This document shows positions 1 to 12,559 of a stretch of DNA of 64,000 nt, piece after piece. Made by a program: the position numbers and the translations under genes. The notes beneath the pieces are model-generated. The model was not told the DNA's origin. It did not search any database and saw only the letters and a program-made list of their open reading frames with translations. The stretch lies in NCBI GenBank assembly GCA_013180625.2, contig SNVD02004916.1:62001-126000 (forward strand). Direction: 5' to 3'. The DNA is from Boswellia sacra (taxonomy: Eukaryota; Streptophyta; Magnoliopsida; Sapindales; Burseraceae). Each line of letters begins with the position of its first letter. The first letter of the stretch is position 1.

Positions 1-1825
1 CACCAAACATTGCTTGAGATTACTTATCCATCATAATGCCAGTTTAGGAAATTCATGCGTAAAAATAGCATAACATGAAAAAATAATATATAAATATAGA
101 GTAATGTAATGTTATACTTAAAAACTATTAATACAAACTCACTCATATCAATCCACGTAACATTATTATATTATTGTTATATCATCAATCTTTAATTAAT
201 ATTATTAAGTTTTTAAATCAACAATGTCACATCAATTTTATAGTAAATTTATATTTTAAAAAAATTGTATGTTAATTGTATAGTAAATTTATATTTACAA
301 GAATTGCATGTATGTATGTATGTTATTATTATATCTGAACTTTCTACAAGACTTATTATTAACTCTACATTAGATTTTTTACCATTTAATCAATTAAAAA
401 AAACAGCCTAATTTCCAATCATTAGATTTTTTTTTTCAAATATAATACCGGCCAACCTGCTTTGCTGGTTTGCTCGCCGTTTACACCAACCATGATCCGA
501 TAGATGTGGATTTATTTGAAGTAACAATCCAATCCCTTAGGAAACCATCTCAAGATAGTCTTCCTTTTCTGGCACATATATTAATCTAAGACAAAAACCA
601 ACTCCACCAAAATAATCACATGTTTTCATAACTGTTTATTAGCAGCTGCACCTGGTCTGCAGTATATATCAAAACCCCACTTGGACGAAAGGGTCCCATT
701 TCTTCATTGTTAATTTAGGAATAAATAAATAGCTTGACTTGTGACGAAGTAAAAACAGAACTATGGATTGGAACCGTTCTCAGCGATGATCCATTTATAT
801 ATTAAACAAACAATTATAATTACACATTAAGTAAATTTGTCGTGGAAGTATGATCAAGATCTACTACGTTGCTATAAAGTTTCAACGTCCAAGCTGAGGA
901 ACTTATTGATATCATTAAGGGAGGGAGCCATTTGGGGACGAGTGCGGCAATTGCCACCACTAAAGTCCAATGTTTCCCTTTTTTTATCGGTTTCAAAAAT
1001 GTTTTCATGGTCCTTTTAGCTTAATTAATTTCACCTTTCCCCCAAAACTTATGAATTCATTTGTCAAATCCTTTTCCATAAAATGTGTTATACGAACTCA
1101 TTATTTAAAATATAAAACTACATCATTTAAATTATTAACAAGGTCTACCGACTTATATCTAGTAAAACTCCTCTTTCTTTGTATATTTTGTTTTTTATAT
1201 AATTTATATTCATTGTTAATTAAAGTATAACTACTTCTAATCTATGAAATTAACTTGGAATTAACTATTCACTTTTAACATACCATTTTTTTTAATTGAT
1301 TATTTTTAATTGATTGCCAAGTTTATTATCAATTGAGATTAACTATAAGACAAACATTTGCATATTATATTCTTAAAACTAAAAGGTAATTACAAAAAGA
1401 GATAAGTTTTAAAATTAATATGTAATCTTCATTATTTTTACTTAGTTATCAAATATTTAGTATTATATATTTTTAATATATAATAATGTATCAAAGAAAG
1501 CCTATTTATTATATATTATATTTTTATTTTTATTACATTCAAAATTGTCCCCACTGATTCACTTTTTCGACTCCATCACTGATATCACCATATGGCATCT
1601 TGCTATATCATCATCTCTCATTAGGTCCACTCAATGACGTTCAAAACATATCAAAATCTAAATATTAGAATAAAAAATTCAAGCACAAAAGTGAAAGAGG
1701 AGAAATCATGTATATTATTAATCAATGACTCCATGAGATCAATCATAGTATCCACAATAACTGACGAAGTAGAGCTCTTAAAAATCACTAACAAATTTCA
1801 GTGTTAGGAATGTGAGGGTGTTACA
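1..1825. other. AT-rich intergenic DNA, no gene recognised
   Basis: Long A/T runs and stop-dense frames dominate. I found no exon with a recognisable domain and no terminal inverted repeats. The short open frames around 820-1230 have no protein-like composition or splice context. Confidence 0.6.
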
Positions 1826-2245
1826 AACCCATGGGTATAATTCACCTTTAGAAACCGGCTTGTAAGGGGAGGAAGCCCGTAGGCTTATAAGGCACCAACT
1901 AATCCCATGTTTAGTCGTTGTGGGATCCTACTGATACCATAAACTTATACCATATTTAGTTGATGTGGGATCGTAATATACTACCACGTCTCCGACACCG
2001 ACATCCATGGTGACCCACACTCTGACCTTCCCAGGTCGCCCCTTCCACAACGTGGGCCTCGCAGGGGCATCTCTTATACCAATTGTTATCAACCCATGGG
2101 CAGAACTCACTTTTGAAAACCAGCTTGTAATGAGAGAAAGCCCATAAGCTTATAAGCTACCAACTAATCTTATACTTAGTCGATGTAGGATCCTAGCTAT
2201 ATCACTAACTAATCTCATACTTAGTTGATGTGGGATCGTAATGGA
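1826..2245. repeat. Two-copy tandem dispersed repeat, period about 265 bp
   Basis: The phrase AACCCATGGG begins at 1826 and again at 2091. Each is followed by the same order of words: CAGCTTGTAA-like, AAGCCCATAAGCTTATAAG-like, CACCAACTAAT and CTTAGTCGATGTGGGATC-like. A further half copy ending in GATGTGGGATCGTAAT lies near 2205-2245, and one more near 1936-1975. The first copy carries a GC-rich insert (1985-2085) that the second lacks. No coding potential. It looks like a dispersed plant repeat with TRIM- or SINE-like size, but I could not find LTR ends or a target duplication. Confidence 0.55.
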
Positions 2246-2534
2246 GGGATTTTAGGCTAGTCTTCTCCTATCTCCTCCTTGTAACTTTCTTGTAAAATTG
2301 AGCAGTTGATGATCTTCAATTGCTTTAGTGTTGAAAGTTGAAGAATGTGATATGGCAGTGACTTTGACGCAAAGCAATGTGCAATTGACAATGAATTAAG
2401 ACACGACATGATTGTAATATCTTAATCTCTCTTCTTTATAATATCCACTCTTTTTAGTTTATGCACCCAGAAAACACATAAAACCTCAACTTGGTTAATG
2501 ATACCATCCAATTCGATGATATAATTTTTCCTTT

Positions 2535-3361
2535 CTAATAATATATCTTCAATGTCTCTAAATTGGGAGGGAGTTGTAAGGCTTCAAAAATAACTTCATC
2601 AATCCTATTCCTATTCGCCCTCACATCACCATACCTTCTAAAATATAAACCCAAAGAAAAGAGGTTTCTCTTATTCGGAAGGTTCGCTTTATTAACCTTA
2701 GCAACATTTCCCACATCACCCAGCATGATAATATCAAGAAACCCTCAAAGATTGCTTGAGTTTCTTAAATATTCAAGACCACTCTCTTTGGTATCCTTGT
2801 CATTTCTACATACACTGAATTCTGTCAAAGTCTAACGAAAAGTCAATCATTCAATTCCCTTTGGAGGCTCTGACTGAAATAACGAACACGTTTGTTTATT
2901 AAGTGCCCAAGTTAATTAATTTTCCAATCTCTTTGAGGCAATTTTTTAAAAGCCCAACAATTATTGAGATCTAAAATTTGTAGATTATATAAGTCGCATA
3001 ATGTCTTTGGTAATTTTGATAATTTCAAATTTTCTAATAAATCAAGATACCTCAATGTATCAATTGTTTTATTTCTCTTGGTAACATTTTAATGCACAAT
3101 TACTCAAATCTAATCCAAGACGCCAGGTAAATTCAACAAAATACTACACATATTTTTTGCATTATTAATATACGTAGGAAATGAGTCGCCACATTCTCAA
3201 ATCCAACCACTAAATGTCAAGCTTTTTTATTAAAAATTTTTGGAGTTAAGAATCTTTAGAATCATCATAATTATCTATGATTAAAAATTCAGTCTTAGTA
3301 AGAAATTGAGCAAAATCATGCACTATATCATCCATCTTACAACTTTCTATGCTATCATCAG
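2535..3361 (-). pseudogene. NB-LRR resistance protein remnant (MHD region and start of LRR)
   Basis: Read on the minus strand, the segment starts with CKMDDIVHDFAQFLTK (about 3342-3295). This is the end of the NB-ARC domain and corresponds to the MHD motif of RGA-type coiled-coil NB-LRR proteins. It continues into leucine-rich repeats: LRYLDLLENLKLSKLPKTLC and DLYNLQILDLNNCWAFKKLP (about 3055-2925), then a third stretch ending EALQLPPNLETLKIYY (2535-2726). These proteins are intracellular pathogen sensors. The pieces lie in different frames with several stops (for example TAA after DSKDS near 3250), and no P-loop or NB-ARC core is seen upstream. It is therefore a truncated, dead copy. The middle residue of the MHD triplet is Asp instead of His. 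Family assignment is firm from motif order; expression is not expected. Confidence 0.85.
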
Positions 3362-3464
3362 AAAAATTTGTCCTAAAATCATGAAAAAAAATGCTGAGTT
3401 TTCAAAATACTTTTCAAAAAAAATGCACAGGATTTTTAGTATAAATGAGTCCATGGGCGAGCTA

Positions 3465-3890
3465 GAAGAGATTGGAGGTAGTCTCTTTCACTTTTTGTTG
3501 ATTTATTTATTTTGTTTTCTGGGTTTATGTGTGAATCGTGTGATGATGGTAGTTTTGTTGGTTGATGAAATTGTTAAAGAAGTGTTTTTGTTTTTTTTTT
3601 TTTATTTTGTAGGGAAGTCGATAGCTTTTGCTTTCCTTTCAATTTTTGTTTTGTTTTGTTTTGTTTCCTGTCTTCTCAAGTCGGAGTTTGTAATTTTTTT
3701 GCTCGGTTTAGAAGAGATTGGAGGTAGTTTCTTTCACTTTTTGTTGATTTATTTATCAATTTCTGTTCAGTTTTTTTCTCGATTGATGAAATTGTAATGT
3801 ACTTTCTGGGTTTGCTAGCTTTCTGTTTTGTTTCTTGTCTTCTGAATTTTGTGTTTTATTTTGTGGTTTAATGGTAGTTTTGGCTGTCAT
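3465..3890. repeat. Imperfect direct duplication, period 246 bp, in T-rich DNA
   Basis: GAAGAGATTGGAGGTAGT followed by TTCTTTCACTTTTTGTTGAT occurs at 3465 and again at 3711. Looser similarity continues downstream (TTTTGTTTCNTGTCTTCT near 3663 and 3828). The strand is strongly T-rich, which creates long accidental open frames. The rest of 3362-4436 is low-complexity intergenic DNA with no gene recognised. Confidence 0.6.
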
Positions 3891-4446
3891 TTTCTGAGGT
3901 CTAGAAGTATGTCATTCACCACTACTGGTGGAGATGGTGAAGTAGTGGTGAATGAGGGCGGTGGTGATTTGTGTTGATTTTTTTTAAACAAAATTAAGAG
4001 CAATAATTTGTTTATTTGTATAATCATTTAATTTTTATGTTTTTAATAAATTCCTGTCCATTTTTTGTTTCGCAAAATGATAAGGGTATTACAATTTGTC
4101 ACTTGAAGCTTATATAATAAACTTTTCCCAGGTTTCTTTATTATATTATTATGTAGAGGATAAGGGCATTTTCATCTTTTAGTTGCTCGCCATAATCAGT
4201 CGACTACTGAAATCCGTCCAGATTGATATTTTGAGGAGTAAATTGGAATTTCGAGGATCATCGCGGGTACTTTTGCTTAACCTCAGGGGCCAACGATTAC
4301 CTCATTTTAAATCAGCCACAGCCACTAGTTGGACATTCAAAATATTATTTAAAAGTTATCAGAATTATATGTAAACCATACCATTATTACACTTTATGTA
4401 ATTCGCAAATTCCATAAGTTATCTTTGTTTTAGGGTATTTTCATTT

Positions 4447-5647
4447 GGGATATTTCCTTTTACCCCCTGAGATAAGATAGAACCACTTATTTCCCCCTGG
4501 ATTTTTCAATAGTAATTTAACCCCTCAATTTCAATTGCTTCCGTTAACTCAAACTCATGGGAAACAAAATTACATGGATAAATATAATACATAAAAGTCA
4601 ATATAAATAATAACTATAAATAATTTAAATATTTAATAATATTTAAAAAAAAGAGATCTCGGTCACATCCCATCTCACCGTTCTCGTTTCACCATTGCAC
4701 AACCATCACCACCATCATCGTTTCTTCACCATATCACACATCCTCACCATCATTACTTCACCATCAGCAACATCAAACAACACTTTTCATACACTACACC
4801 AAGAAATCCACACAGTTTCCCGTCCTTTGGCATATAAAATCACGTATATATATTTTTTGCAATGTAAATATCCCAAACTGAAACTCAAGATGTGAAACTG
4901 AAATCATCAAATCTTTTGCTAAAATTGAAGATGCGAAACTGAAATCATTAATCAAGATGTGAAATTGAAATTCGAGGTGTGAAAAACTTGGCAAGATGGG
5001 CTTCGATTCTTGAAGGGGCTTTCGAGGGCTCTCGATTCTTATGGAGGCGAATGGAACGGGCTTTGGAGGCCGGTCTAGAGGAGCAGTTAATCAGTGGTCA
5101 GTCGATCTATCCGGTGAAGGGAGTGGTGAAGCGTAACTCATCGGTGCCTCCCCAGTTGTTATCTCTTAGAGGCAATGGTGGCTTTCCACTATTGCCCGCA
5201 TTTCGCCTCCTACAAGGTTGTAGAGGCAACAGTGGTGGCGCTGGGGCTGGTGGAAGAGGCGTCGATGGTTGTATCTGGCTCTTTTTGTCCTATGAAGGAG
5301 ACGATGGAGGTGTTGGGATTAAAAGAACATTTTTACATTTGCGCTGTGTAAATGATGGTGGTGACGGTGTGATGGTAGGCGTGACGGAGTTAGGGTAATT
5401 AAGTAAACTTGCATGATATTTAGGGCAAATTCATAAAAAAAAAAAAAAAAAAAAGTGGGTGGGTACGAGGGTATTTCAATCATGTTATGAAAATTTTCTT
5501 CTCTCTCTTGCTTTGACAATGTCAGAGGCTGTAGACTGTTTGCTTTGATGGTTGCGACTTGCGATTCGAATTGAGGGGATAAATTATAATATTGAAAAAA
5601 TCGGGGGAGAAAGATGGGACCTTATCTCGGGTAAAAGAAAACATCCC
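4447..5647. mobile_element. Non-autonomous Mutator-like element with 10-bp target duplication
   Basis: The ends are inverted repeats of about 85-95 bp. The left end starts GGGATATTTCCTTTTACCCC; the right end, read on the minus strand, starts GGGATGTTTTCTTTTACCCG. Both continue with GAGATAAG, a C-run, then TTTTTCAATA and CCCCTCAATT. The flanks carry the exact 10-bp duplication ATTTTCATTT at 4437-4446 and 5648-5657. Long terminal inverted repeats plus a 9-11 bp duplication are the mark of Mutator-like elements. No transposase is present. The inside has an AT-rich CACCATCA-rich part (4680-4780) and a GC-richer part with a 139-codon open frame (4979-5398) of no recognised family, so a captured host fragment (Pack-MULE) is possible but unproven. 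Confidence 0.85.
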
Positions 5648-5844
5648 ATTTTCATTTATAGACCTCGAACGTTAATTTAATTAAATAAGTAATTTACAAA
5701 CCAAAATTAAGTTTTTGACAATGTAAATAAATATCAATTGTAGTTTATATATTTCAAAATTTTTTTATACAAATAATAGCATCAACATTACAGTAGATAA
5801 CATAAATTGCACCAAATACATATGTGGCAAATGTTCCTATTCTC

Positions 5845-6858
5845 CTAATTTTCGAATACAGTTTTCTTCCGATCTCTTTTCGGAATCCGCAAAAGAGTGC
5901 CTTCATGTGACCGGAAGAGATAAGTAAAACAAAAGACAAAGTCATATGTGATAGCAAATTGTACAACAATGAAAGGGAAGGCAAATATATAAGCCAAGAT
6001 GCCAACCAACAAAGGAATCGCTGACATCCCGTCTTTCAAGAGAATGAAAAGATCTGCAGTAAAGGCTACCAACATTGCTATTACTGAATAGAATGACGTT
6101 GAAGCTCCAAAAGCCAACCTGAACGGCAAGCAGGAAATGAAATCTTCTTCTTCAAATCGGTTAACGGAAAGGGATAAGAATACCATTATGGACAAAGTGG
6201 ATAATACTACTGATAGTGCATCGAATTGGGCAAAAACTATGAAGCAAGAATTTTGAAGACGCATAGGAGTCCCTTCATCTTGATCGTGCCACCTGGTACG
6301 GTGAAAGCTGCGGCAAAAGTCATGATGGTGATAATTGTTGCTGCCACCAAGTGTGAATTCACACCCTCTTTAATCCCTTTCTCCTCCTTTCGATGTAACT
6401 CCTTGTGCTGTTCAGTAAATATATCTCTAGGGGTTTTCACATCTTCGTTTTTAGCTTCGGCAACCGTTGGATGTAAATTTTTCTTCACTTCCTACAATTA
6501 AAGGAACATTTTATCATTCAAGCTGGAAAAAATTATCTTTCCACACTAAAGTAAGGAATAAATATTCCCTCAAACCACAAGAACGCCATCTGCATGTGGA
6601 ATGCTGCTCTGCTCTTGAAGCTATTCTGAGCCGATCTAGTGGTGGCAACCTTGCAGCCAAATGCAAGATAGTGTCCCCTTCTTCATCTGTGTTTTGAATT
6701 AGCATATCTTTTAATGAACCAATCTCATGTATGAGTTTGAAGATTTCCATGTGACGATACAGAACAGCATATATAATGAAATATGCTATAATTATTTTCA
6801 TCGACTTCAAATATCAAATCAGGATATTCACGGATGATTATGTTTAGGAACACTATGT
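5845..6858 (-). pseudogene. Ankyrin/PGG-domain membrane protein, 3' part, frameshifted
   Basis: The minus strand encodes the C-terminal half of a plant ankyrin-PGG protein (ITN1/ACD6-like class; plasma-membrane proteins in stress and defence signalling). In order: IREYPDLIFEVDENN (from about 6836), then RHMEIFKLIHEIGSLKDML with GDTILHLAA (6514-6810), then the PGG signature ATIITIMTFAAAFTVPGG (6237-6488), then a hydrophobic four-helix part (5845-6264). Frameshifts lie just after VPGG near 6285, near 6615 after the LHLAA repeat, and near 6775. The C-terminal helices are open but out of frame with the PGG motif. The gene is cut at 6858 by a copia element and resumes at 16755, so it is a dead gene split by about 9.9 kb. 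Confidence 0.85.
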
Positions 6859-7024
6859 TGTTGAGAGAGAGAGAGAAACGAATTTAGGAGAAATATTAGA
6901 TGTGTATTCCATTGTAAAGAGGTGTACATATATATAGTACAATAAGGAGAAATAAAATAAGAAAGAGAATCAAATATGTATCTAATGGGAACACAATCCT
7001 AAATTTCTATATAGAGATTTAACA
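6859..7024 (-). repeat. 3' LTR of the copia element
   Basis: Starts TGTTGAGAGA and ends GATTTAACA on the plus strand. It differs from the partner at 16591-16754 by only two substitutions and one 2-bp indel by my alignment, so the insertion looks recent. Confidence 0.92.
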
Positions 7025-8879
7025 CTCCCACTGAAGTTGGAGTATAGATATTCTCAATGCCCAACTTGGAACATAGATGAAGAAAAACTCTTTTATGAAC
7101 TGCCTTGGTAAAAAGATCTCCAATTCGGTCTTCAGACTTAACATAAGGAGTGATAATCTCTCCACTCATTACAGCCTCACGAACAAAGTGATAAACTACT
7201 TTAATGTGTTTAGTTCTTTCATGAAAAACTGGATTGCTAGCAATATATGTTGCAGCCATATTATCACAAAACATGTTTTATGGCTTTTTGAAATCAATTC
7301 CAATCTCAGTTAAGAAATTCTTGACCCACATAATCTCACATGTTGTATGAGCCATAGCACGATACTCTACCTCTGCACTGGATCTCGCAACTACATTTTG
7401 TTTCTTGCTTCTCCAAGTCACTAGATTGCCTCCCAAGAAAGTACAATATCCACTTGTGGACTTCCTATCAGTTTTGGATCCAGCCCAATCAGTATCAGAA
7501 TAGCCAACAATGTTCAACTCTTTACCTTTCTTGTAAAGAATTCCTTTACCAATGGACTGTTTTAGATATCGTAGAATTCTACATACTGCTTCCCAATGGA
7601 TCTTCTTCGGATTTTGCATATACTGACTAACTGCTCCCACTGCAAAAGTAATATTAGGTCTAGTGACAGTAAGATAAATCAACTTTCCCACAATACTTCT
7701 ATATCTTTTCTTATCTTCAAAATCTGGACTGCTGTCACCATCCAATATTACATTAGGATCCATAGGGGTCTCTATTGGCTTAGATCCTAACATACCCATC
7801 TCATCAAGTAAGTCTTGCATATACTTTCTTTGTGATAGAATGATACCTTCTTTACTCCTTAAAACTTCTATACCAAGAAAGTATCTGAGTTGCCCCAAGT
7901 CTTTTATTTGAAAATGTGTCTTTAGCTATCTTTTCACTTCTTCTATGCCATTAGAATCACTCTCAGTCACAATGATATCATCCACATACATCACAAGTAT
8001 AACAATACCTGAGCTTGTATGTTGAACAAACACTGAGTGATCAGATTGACAATGGGAGAAGTTGATCAAAGCCAAAAAGCCACTCAATTTTTCAAACCAA
8101 GCCCTAAGTGACTGCTTTAGACCATAAATAGCTTTCTTTAACTTACAAACAGAGTTGGTTAACTCCCCCTGAGCAACAAATCCAGATAGTTGCTACATAT
8201 AAACCTCCTCATGTAAATCACCATATAAGAAGGCATTTTTGACATCTAGCTGGAAGAGGGGCCAGCCACAAAACACGGCTAGGGAAATGAGAATGTGGAC
8301 TGAATTGAGCCTGGTAACGGGAGAAAAAGTCTCAACATAGTCAACACCATAAGTTTGAGTGTACCCTTTAGCAATAAGACGGGCTTTTAAGCGTTCAATA
8401 GCACCATCAGGATGATATTTGATAACAAAAACCCAATGACAACCAACCACTTCATTACTGTCTGGTAATTTTTGTAACTCCCATGTACCACGATCACAGA
8501 GAGCTGACATCTCATCTTCCATAGCTTTCCTCCAGCCAGGATGAGCCAGATAATTTTTAGGAATAGAAACCACAGACAAACACAAAGCAAAAGAGGGAGC
8601 AGACAATGATAAGGCATTAAAGGAGACAAACTAAGAAATAGGATACCTCTAAGAATTTCTAGTACCTTTAGGAAGAGCAATAGGGAGATTAAGATCGGAA
8701 TACTCAGTTGTAGGAGGAGTCGGATCAGGAGTAGAGGCAGACTCTTGAATGATGGGCAGATCAGGGAGCTGTAAATCATCTGGTTTAGCACTGGATTGAT
8801 GTGGCTTTCGCCTAGAATAAACTAGGAGTGGTGGTGTAGAGGGACACAGTAGAACTGATACCGGTATTGGAGGATCAAC
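6999..8879 (-). pseudogene. Copia pol, 3' part: reverse transcriptase and RNase H
   Basis: Minus-strand reading gives the copia reverse transcriptase entry (WELQKLPDSNEVVGCHWVF, KARLIAKGYTQ, then FQLDVKNAFLYGDL; 8193-8606). The active-site motif VMYVDDII lies near 7970-8000. The thumb and connection follow (LGQLRYFLGIEVLRS, ETPMDPN), then RNase H (YSDTDWAGSKTDRKSTSGY, SSAEVEYRAMA, MFCDNMAA, HERTKHIKV) to about 7000, ending inside the LTR. The enzyme copies element RNA into DNA and removes the RNA strand. In-frame stops lie near 8193 (after EEVYM), near 7930 and near 7277. The YVDD Asp pair is intact. The 5' side stops at the CACTA insertion and resumes at 13821. Confidence 0.88.
7025..7032 (-). 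other. Polypurine tract of the copia element
   Basis: AGTGGGAG on the minus strand, immediately before the 3' LTR. This is the expected primer site for plus-strand DNA synthesis. Confidence 0.75.
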
Positions 8880-8898
8880 TAGCACTACGTGAAAAATG

Positions 8899-10427
8899 AC
8901 TTTTTGCGACGAAATTTTTCGTCGCAAAAAGTTAAAATTTCGTCGCAATAAGTTTTTGCGACAAAAATAAATTCGTCGCGCTCCAGTCGCAATATGTGAG
9001 TCGCAATAGGTTTTTTTGCGACGATTCTGGAATTCCTCGCAAAAAGTCTTTTTGCGACAAAATTTTTCTCGCAAAAAGTGGTATTCTGCGACAAATATTT
9101 CGTCACAAAAAAGATCACATAACGTCAACTTTTTGCGACAAAATAAAAATTGTCGCAAAAGAGTATATTTTGCGACGAATTCCAATATTGTCGCAAATTG
9201 TTAGAAAACAACTCATTTTTTAATAAAATTATTTTAGTTAAAAAAGTTTATTGCGACCAATTTTTTCTCGCTAAATACTACCTTTAGCGACAAGAAATTC
9301 GTCGCAATAAATTTTTAACAAAAAAATTGATTTTTTTTAAGAATTTACAGATTTTATTTTTTAATTAGTTATAAATTTTAGAATAAATGACATGTCTCAT
9401 TACACAACTTAATTCTTTATATTAATAATTTTATTAATTAACAACAAATTACCAAAAATTTATCACAATATATTTTTACAATATATCAACCTTTGTACAT
9501 AGCAAAATTAAAAAAAAAATACAAAAAAGAGAAAGAAAAATACAAAACTTCATCCTCCAAAAATTCTTTTGTTGTTGACTTTGTATGAATCCTCCAATCT
9601 TCAAGTACAAGCCATCTTCAAAAATACCTATTAAAAACAAAAAAATAAAAATAAAATGTTAAGTAAAAATTAAAGCATAAAAAATGAGTTTATGAAAAAA
9701 ACAATGTTGAAGAAGCAAAGAATTTGATAATGTTGAGAATGTTGAGTTGTATTCCATCTTCAAAAATACCTATCAAATAAAAGACAATAATATCAATCAA
9801 ATATTAAAATAAATAAAAATATATTAAACTATTAAAGAAAATATATTATAACACAAAAGTAAAAGAAAGAGTAAAAGTATTTACCAAATGTTGGGAAAAG
9901 AAAAGGAGTAGAGAATTGGAAGTGATAGAAGAAAATGAAACAATCCAAAATTAACCCATGTATATATAATAAAAGTTGGATATTTTGCGACAAAATTTTA
10001 ACCTTTAGCGACGAAAATTTTGTTGCGAAATAGTTTTTAAAATTATGAAAAAAATCAAAGCGGGAAAAAGTTCGCCAAAAATTTTTTTTTGCGACAAAAT
10101 TTTGATATTTTGCGACAAAATTTTCGTCGAGAAAGAGTTTCAAAATTTTGAAATTTCAAGAGCGGGAAAAAGTCCGCCCAAATTTCATTTTGCGACAAAA
10201 ATTTTGATCTTTAGCGACAAATTTTTCGTCGCTAAAGAACTTGAAATTTTTAAAATTCTCAAGCGGGAATAAGTCCGCCTAAATTTTATTTCTTGCGACG
10301 AATATAAATTCGTATTTCGTCGCAAAAAACCTCATTTTGCGATGAAATTAAATCATCGCAAAACATCATATATTGCGACAAAATATTAATCTTTTTGCGA
10401 CGAAAATTTCCTCACTAAAAATCTTTA
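8899..10427. repeat. Left subterminal motif zone of the CACTA element
   Basis: Dozens of TTTTGCGACRAAA and inverse TTTCGTCGCAAAA motifs are arranged as inverted pairs that would fold into hairpins, densest at 8900-9310 and 9975-10410. The gap between (9310-9970) is plain AT-rich DNA. Phrases such as AGCGGGAAAAAGTYCGCC recur at about 10058, 10160 and 10262, about 100 bp apart. Confidence 0.85.
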
Positions 10428-10429
10428 AA

Positions 10430-12197
10430 AAAATGTTAAAGACTCTTTTATTTGTCATAAAAAGTATACAAATGTGAAAATTATAATAAAAAACTAAGAA
10501 GATTTTGAAATTAATCATACTTGGACTTTGATAATTATAAATTTATTTAGTAATTAAATAAATTTATCCAACATAATTAAATTTATTTAATATTAGGTTA
10601 AACCATACTTAGACTTGGATAATTATAAGTTTATTTATTAATTAAATTTTCATCCATAATTAAATTTATATAATATTGGATTGGTATTAAATAATTTGAT
10701 GATAAATTAATAAATAATATAACAACCATATACAATAGAAATATAAAACATCATATGGTATTTAATTATTTTTTATTGAGTATTAAAATGTTAATAAAAT
10801 ATGTACAACAACTCAAGAATTATTTAACAAGTGTAAACAATAGTTAGACATTTATACATATGTCATAGTTGTTATATGAGCAATTACAAAAAAAAAGTTT
10901 CTTTAGTGATCAATAAATAATTAATTATTGATATTATAATCATATATGTAACAAAAAGATTCTATTCATTTTAGCTATAATTTATTTTAATTATCTATTT
11001 CTTTTAAAAACACTAAAAATATGTTTTACAAATTTAAAAAATTAATTTGTGATGGAGATAATTTAATTATTAACATATAAACGTATGTCATAATTGTCAT
11101 ATGTATTAAAGTGTTAACAAAATACACACAAGTCAACTATTATTAATAAATGTATAATACTTAAACATCTATACATATGACATAATTGTCATGTGCGAGT
11201 TATTGAAAAATAATTTTTAATACTTTAATAAATAAATAATCAAATATTCATATTATAATTATTATGTAACAAATGCATTTACTTTCAGTGAATATTTTTT
11301 ATTATTTATTCATTTTACAAATGCTAACAATTAATATTTAAAATATCTTGACAAATGCAAACCATAAGTTTGTAATAGTTGTAATTTAATAATTGAATAT
11401 CTATATATGTCATATTTGTTATTATAAGAAATTGAAAATAAGCTTTTCTAATTTGATTAGTAAATGATTACTTATTCATATTATAATTATATAAAAATGT
11501 AACAAAATTGCATTTATTTTCAAGTATAAAATGCCTTTAAATTAATTATCCATTTTTTTATAAAAATAACAATTATTAAAAATATTTTTTACAATTATAA
11601 AAAATATTTTTTTTCATATAAGTAATTTAATTATTAGACATATATACATATACATATGTTACAAGTATCATATGCATTACAAATTAAAAATTAGGTTTTG
11701 CCATTTACCAGTAAATGATTAATTATTCATATAGTAATCAATATGTAACAAATGTATTTATTTTTTGTTATAGAGTTCATTTTAATTATTTATCTCCCTT
11801 AAAATAAACTCTAACAATTGTTTAAAATATCTCAACAATTTACTCAAAGCTATACGATAAAAATTAAAAGTCTAAGAGAAATATATTGTCTAAATTAATA
11901 CACTTTATAACAAAAAAATAAAAAACATAATTATAGGCAACATTACATGATTATTAATTATTTATTTATTTATGTTTATTTGACATATAATTAAACGTTG
12001 AAAAATAAATTAGATTTTTAGAAGTTGGATTTTTTTTCCAATCTCATTTTCATCAATTAAAAATTAGTCATGGTAATAAGTTTATCATAATTGTAATTTA
12101 GCAGTTAGACATATATAAATCACACATAAATTAGATTATATATAAATAATTAGCAATAAATTTTATGCTTGATTATTAGATTATTAACGATTCATAT
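10430..12197. repeat. Degenerate tandem repeats in the CACTA centre
   Basis: A block starting ATACATATGTCAT and followed by TTGTCATATG-like, ATTCATATTATAAT, TATGTAACAAATGCATTTA and TTTTAATTATTTATC words recurs near 10855, 11171, 11403 and 11650, at spacings of about 230-320 bp. A shorter duplication (CATACTTGGACTTTGATAAT and a near copy) lies at 10516 and 10614. No coding frame of any length; A/T content is very high. Confidence 0.6.
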
Positions 12198-12206
12198 CAC
12201 ACACAC

Positions 12207-12247
<41 letters not shown>
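12198..12247. repeat. (CA)n microsatellite
   Basis: About 25 CA units with one G interruption near 12211, followed by a short TA run. It lies inside the CACTA element. Confidence 0.95.
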
Positions 12248-12255
<8 letters not shown>

Positions 12256-12559
12256 GAGAGTTTATTTTAATTATTTATCTCTTTTACAAACACTAAATTT
12301 AGAATATCTTAATAGTTTTTCACATTTAAAAGCATGAATGGAATCACAAATGGTCTTTTTTTTTAATAAAAATTTGTATGAATATCCAAATGACCTTACT
12401 ATATTTATAAATTGTCAATTTATATAAAATCAAATTAGATTTTTAATACTTTCTTTATTCTTTTTTTTGTCATTTTTTAAACAAAGACTTATATATTAGA
12501 CGAACCACGAACAAAGAGAAGAAAGCAAAAGAGGAAAGTTATTAAGTTTTAATTTTAAA

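Noticed and set aside
820..1230. Three short overlapping frames on both strands
   Set aside because: No domain, no splice context, AT-rich composition.
3306..3797. 163-codon plus-strand open frame
   Set aside because: It lies opposite the NB-LRR remnant and then runs through T-rich repeats, giving Phe/Leu-rich nonsense. The minus strand carries the recognisable protein.
4979..5398. 139-codon frame inside the Mutator-like element as a real gene
   Set aside because: No recognised family, no other copy to compare and low-complexity Gly stretches. Kept only as possible cargo.
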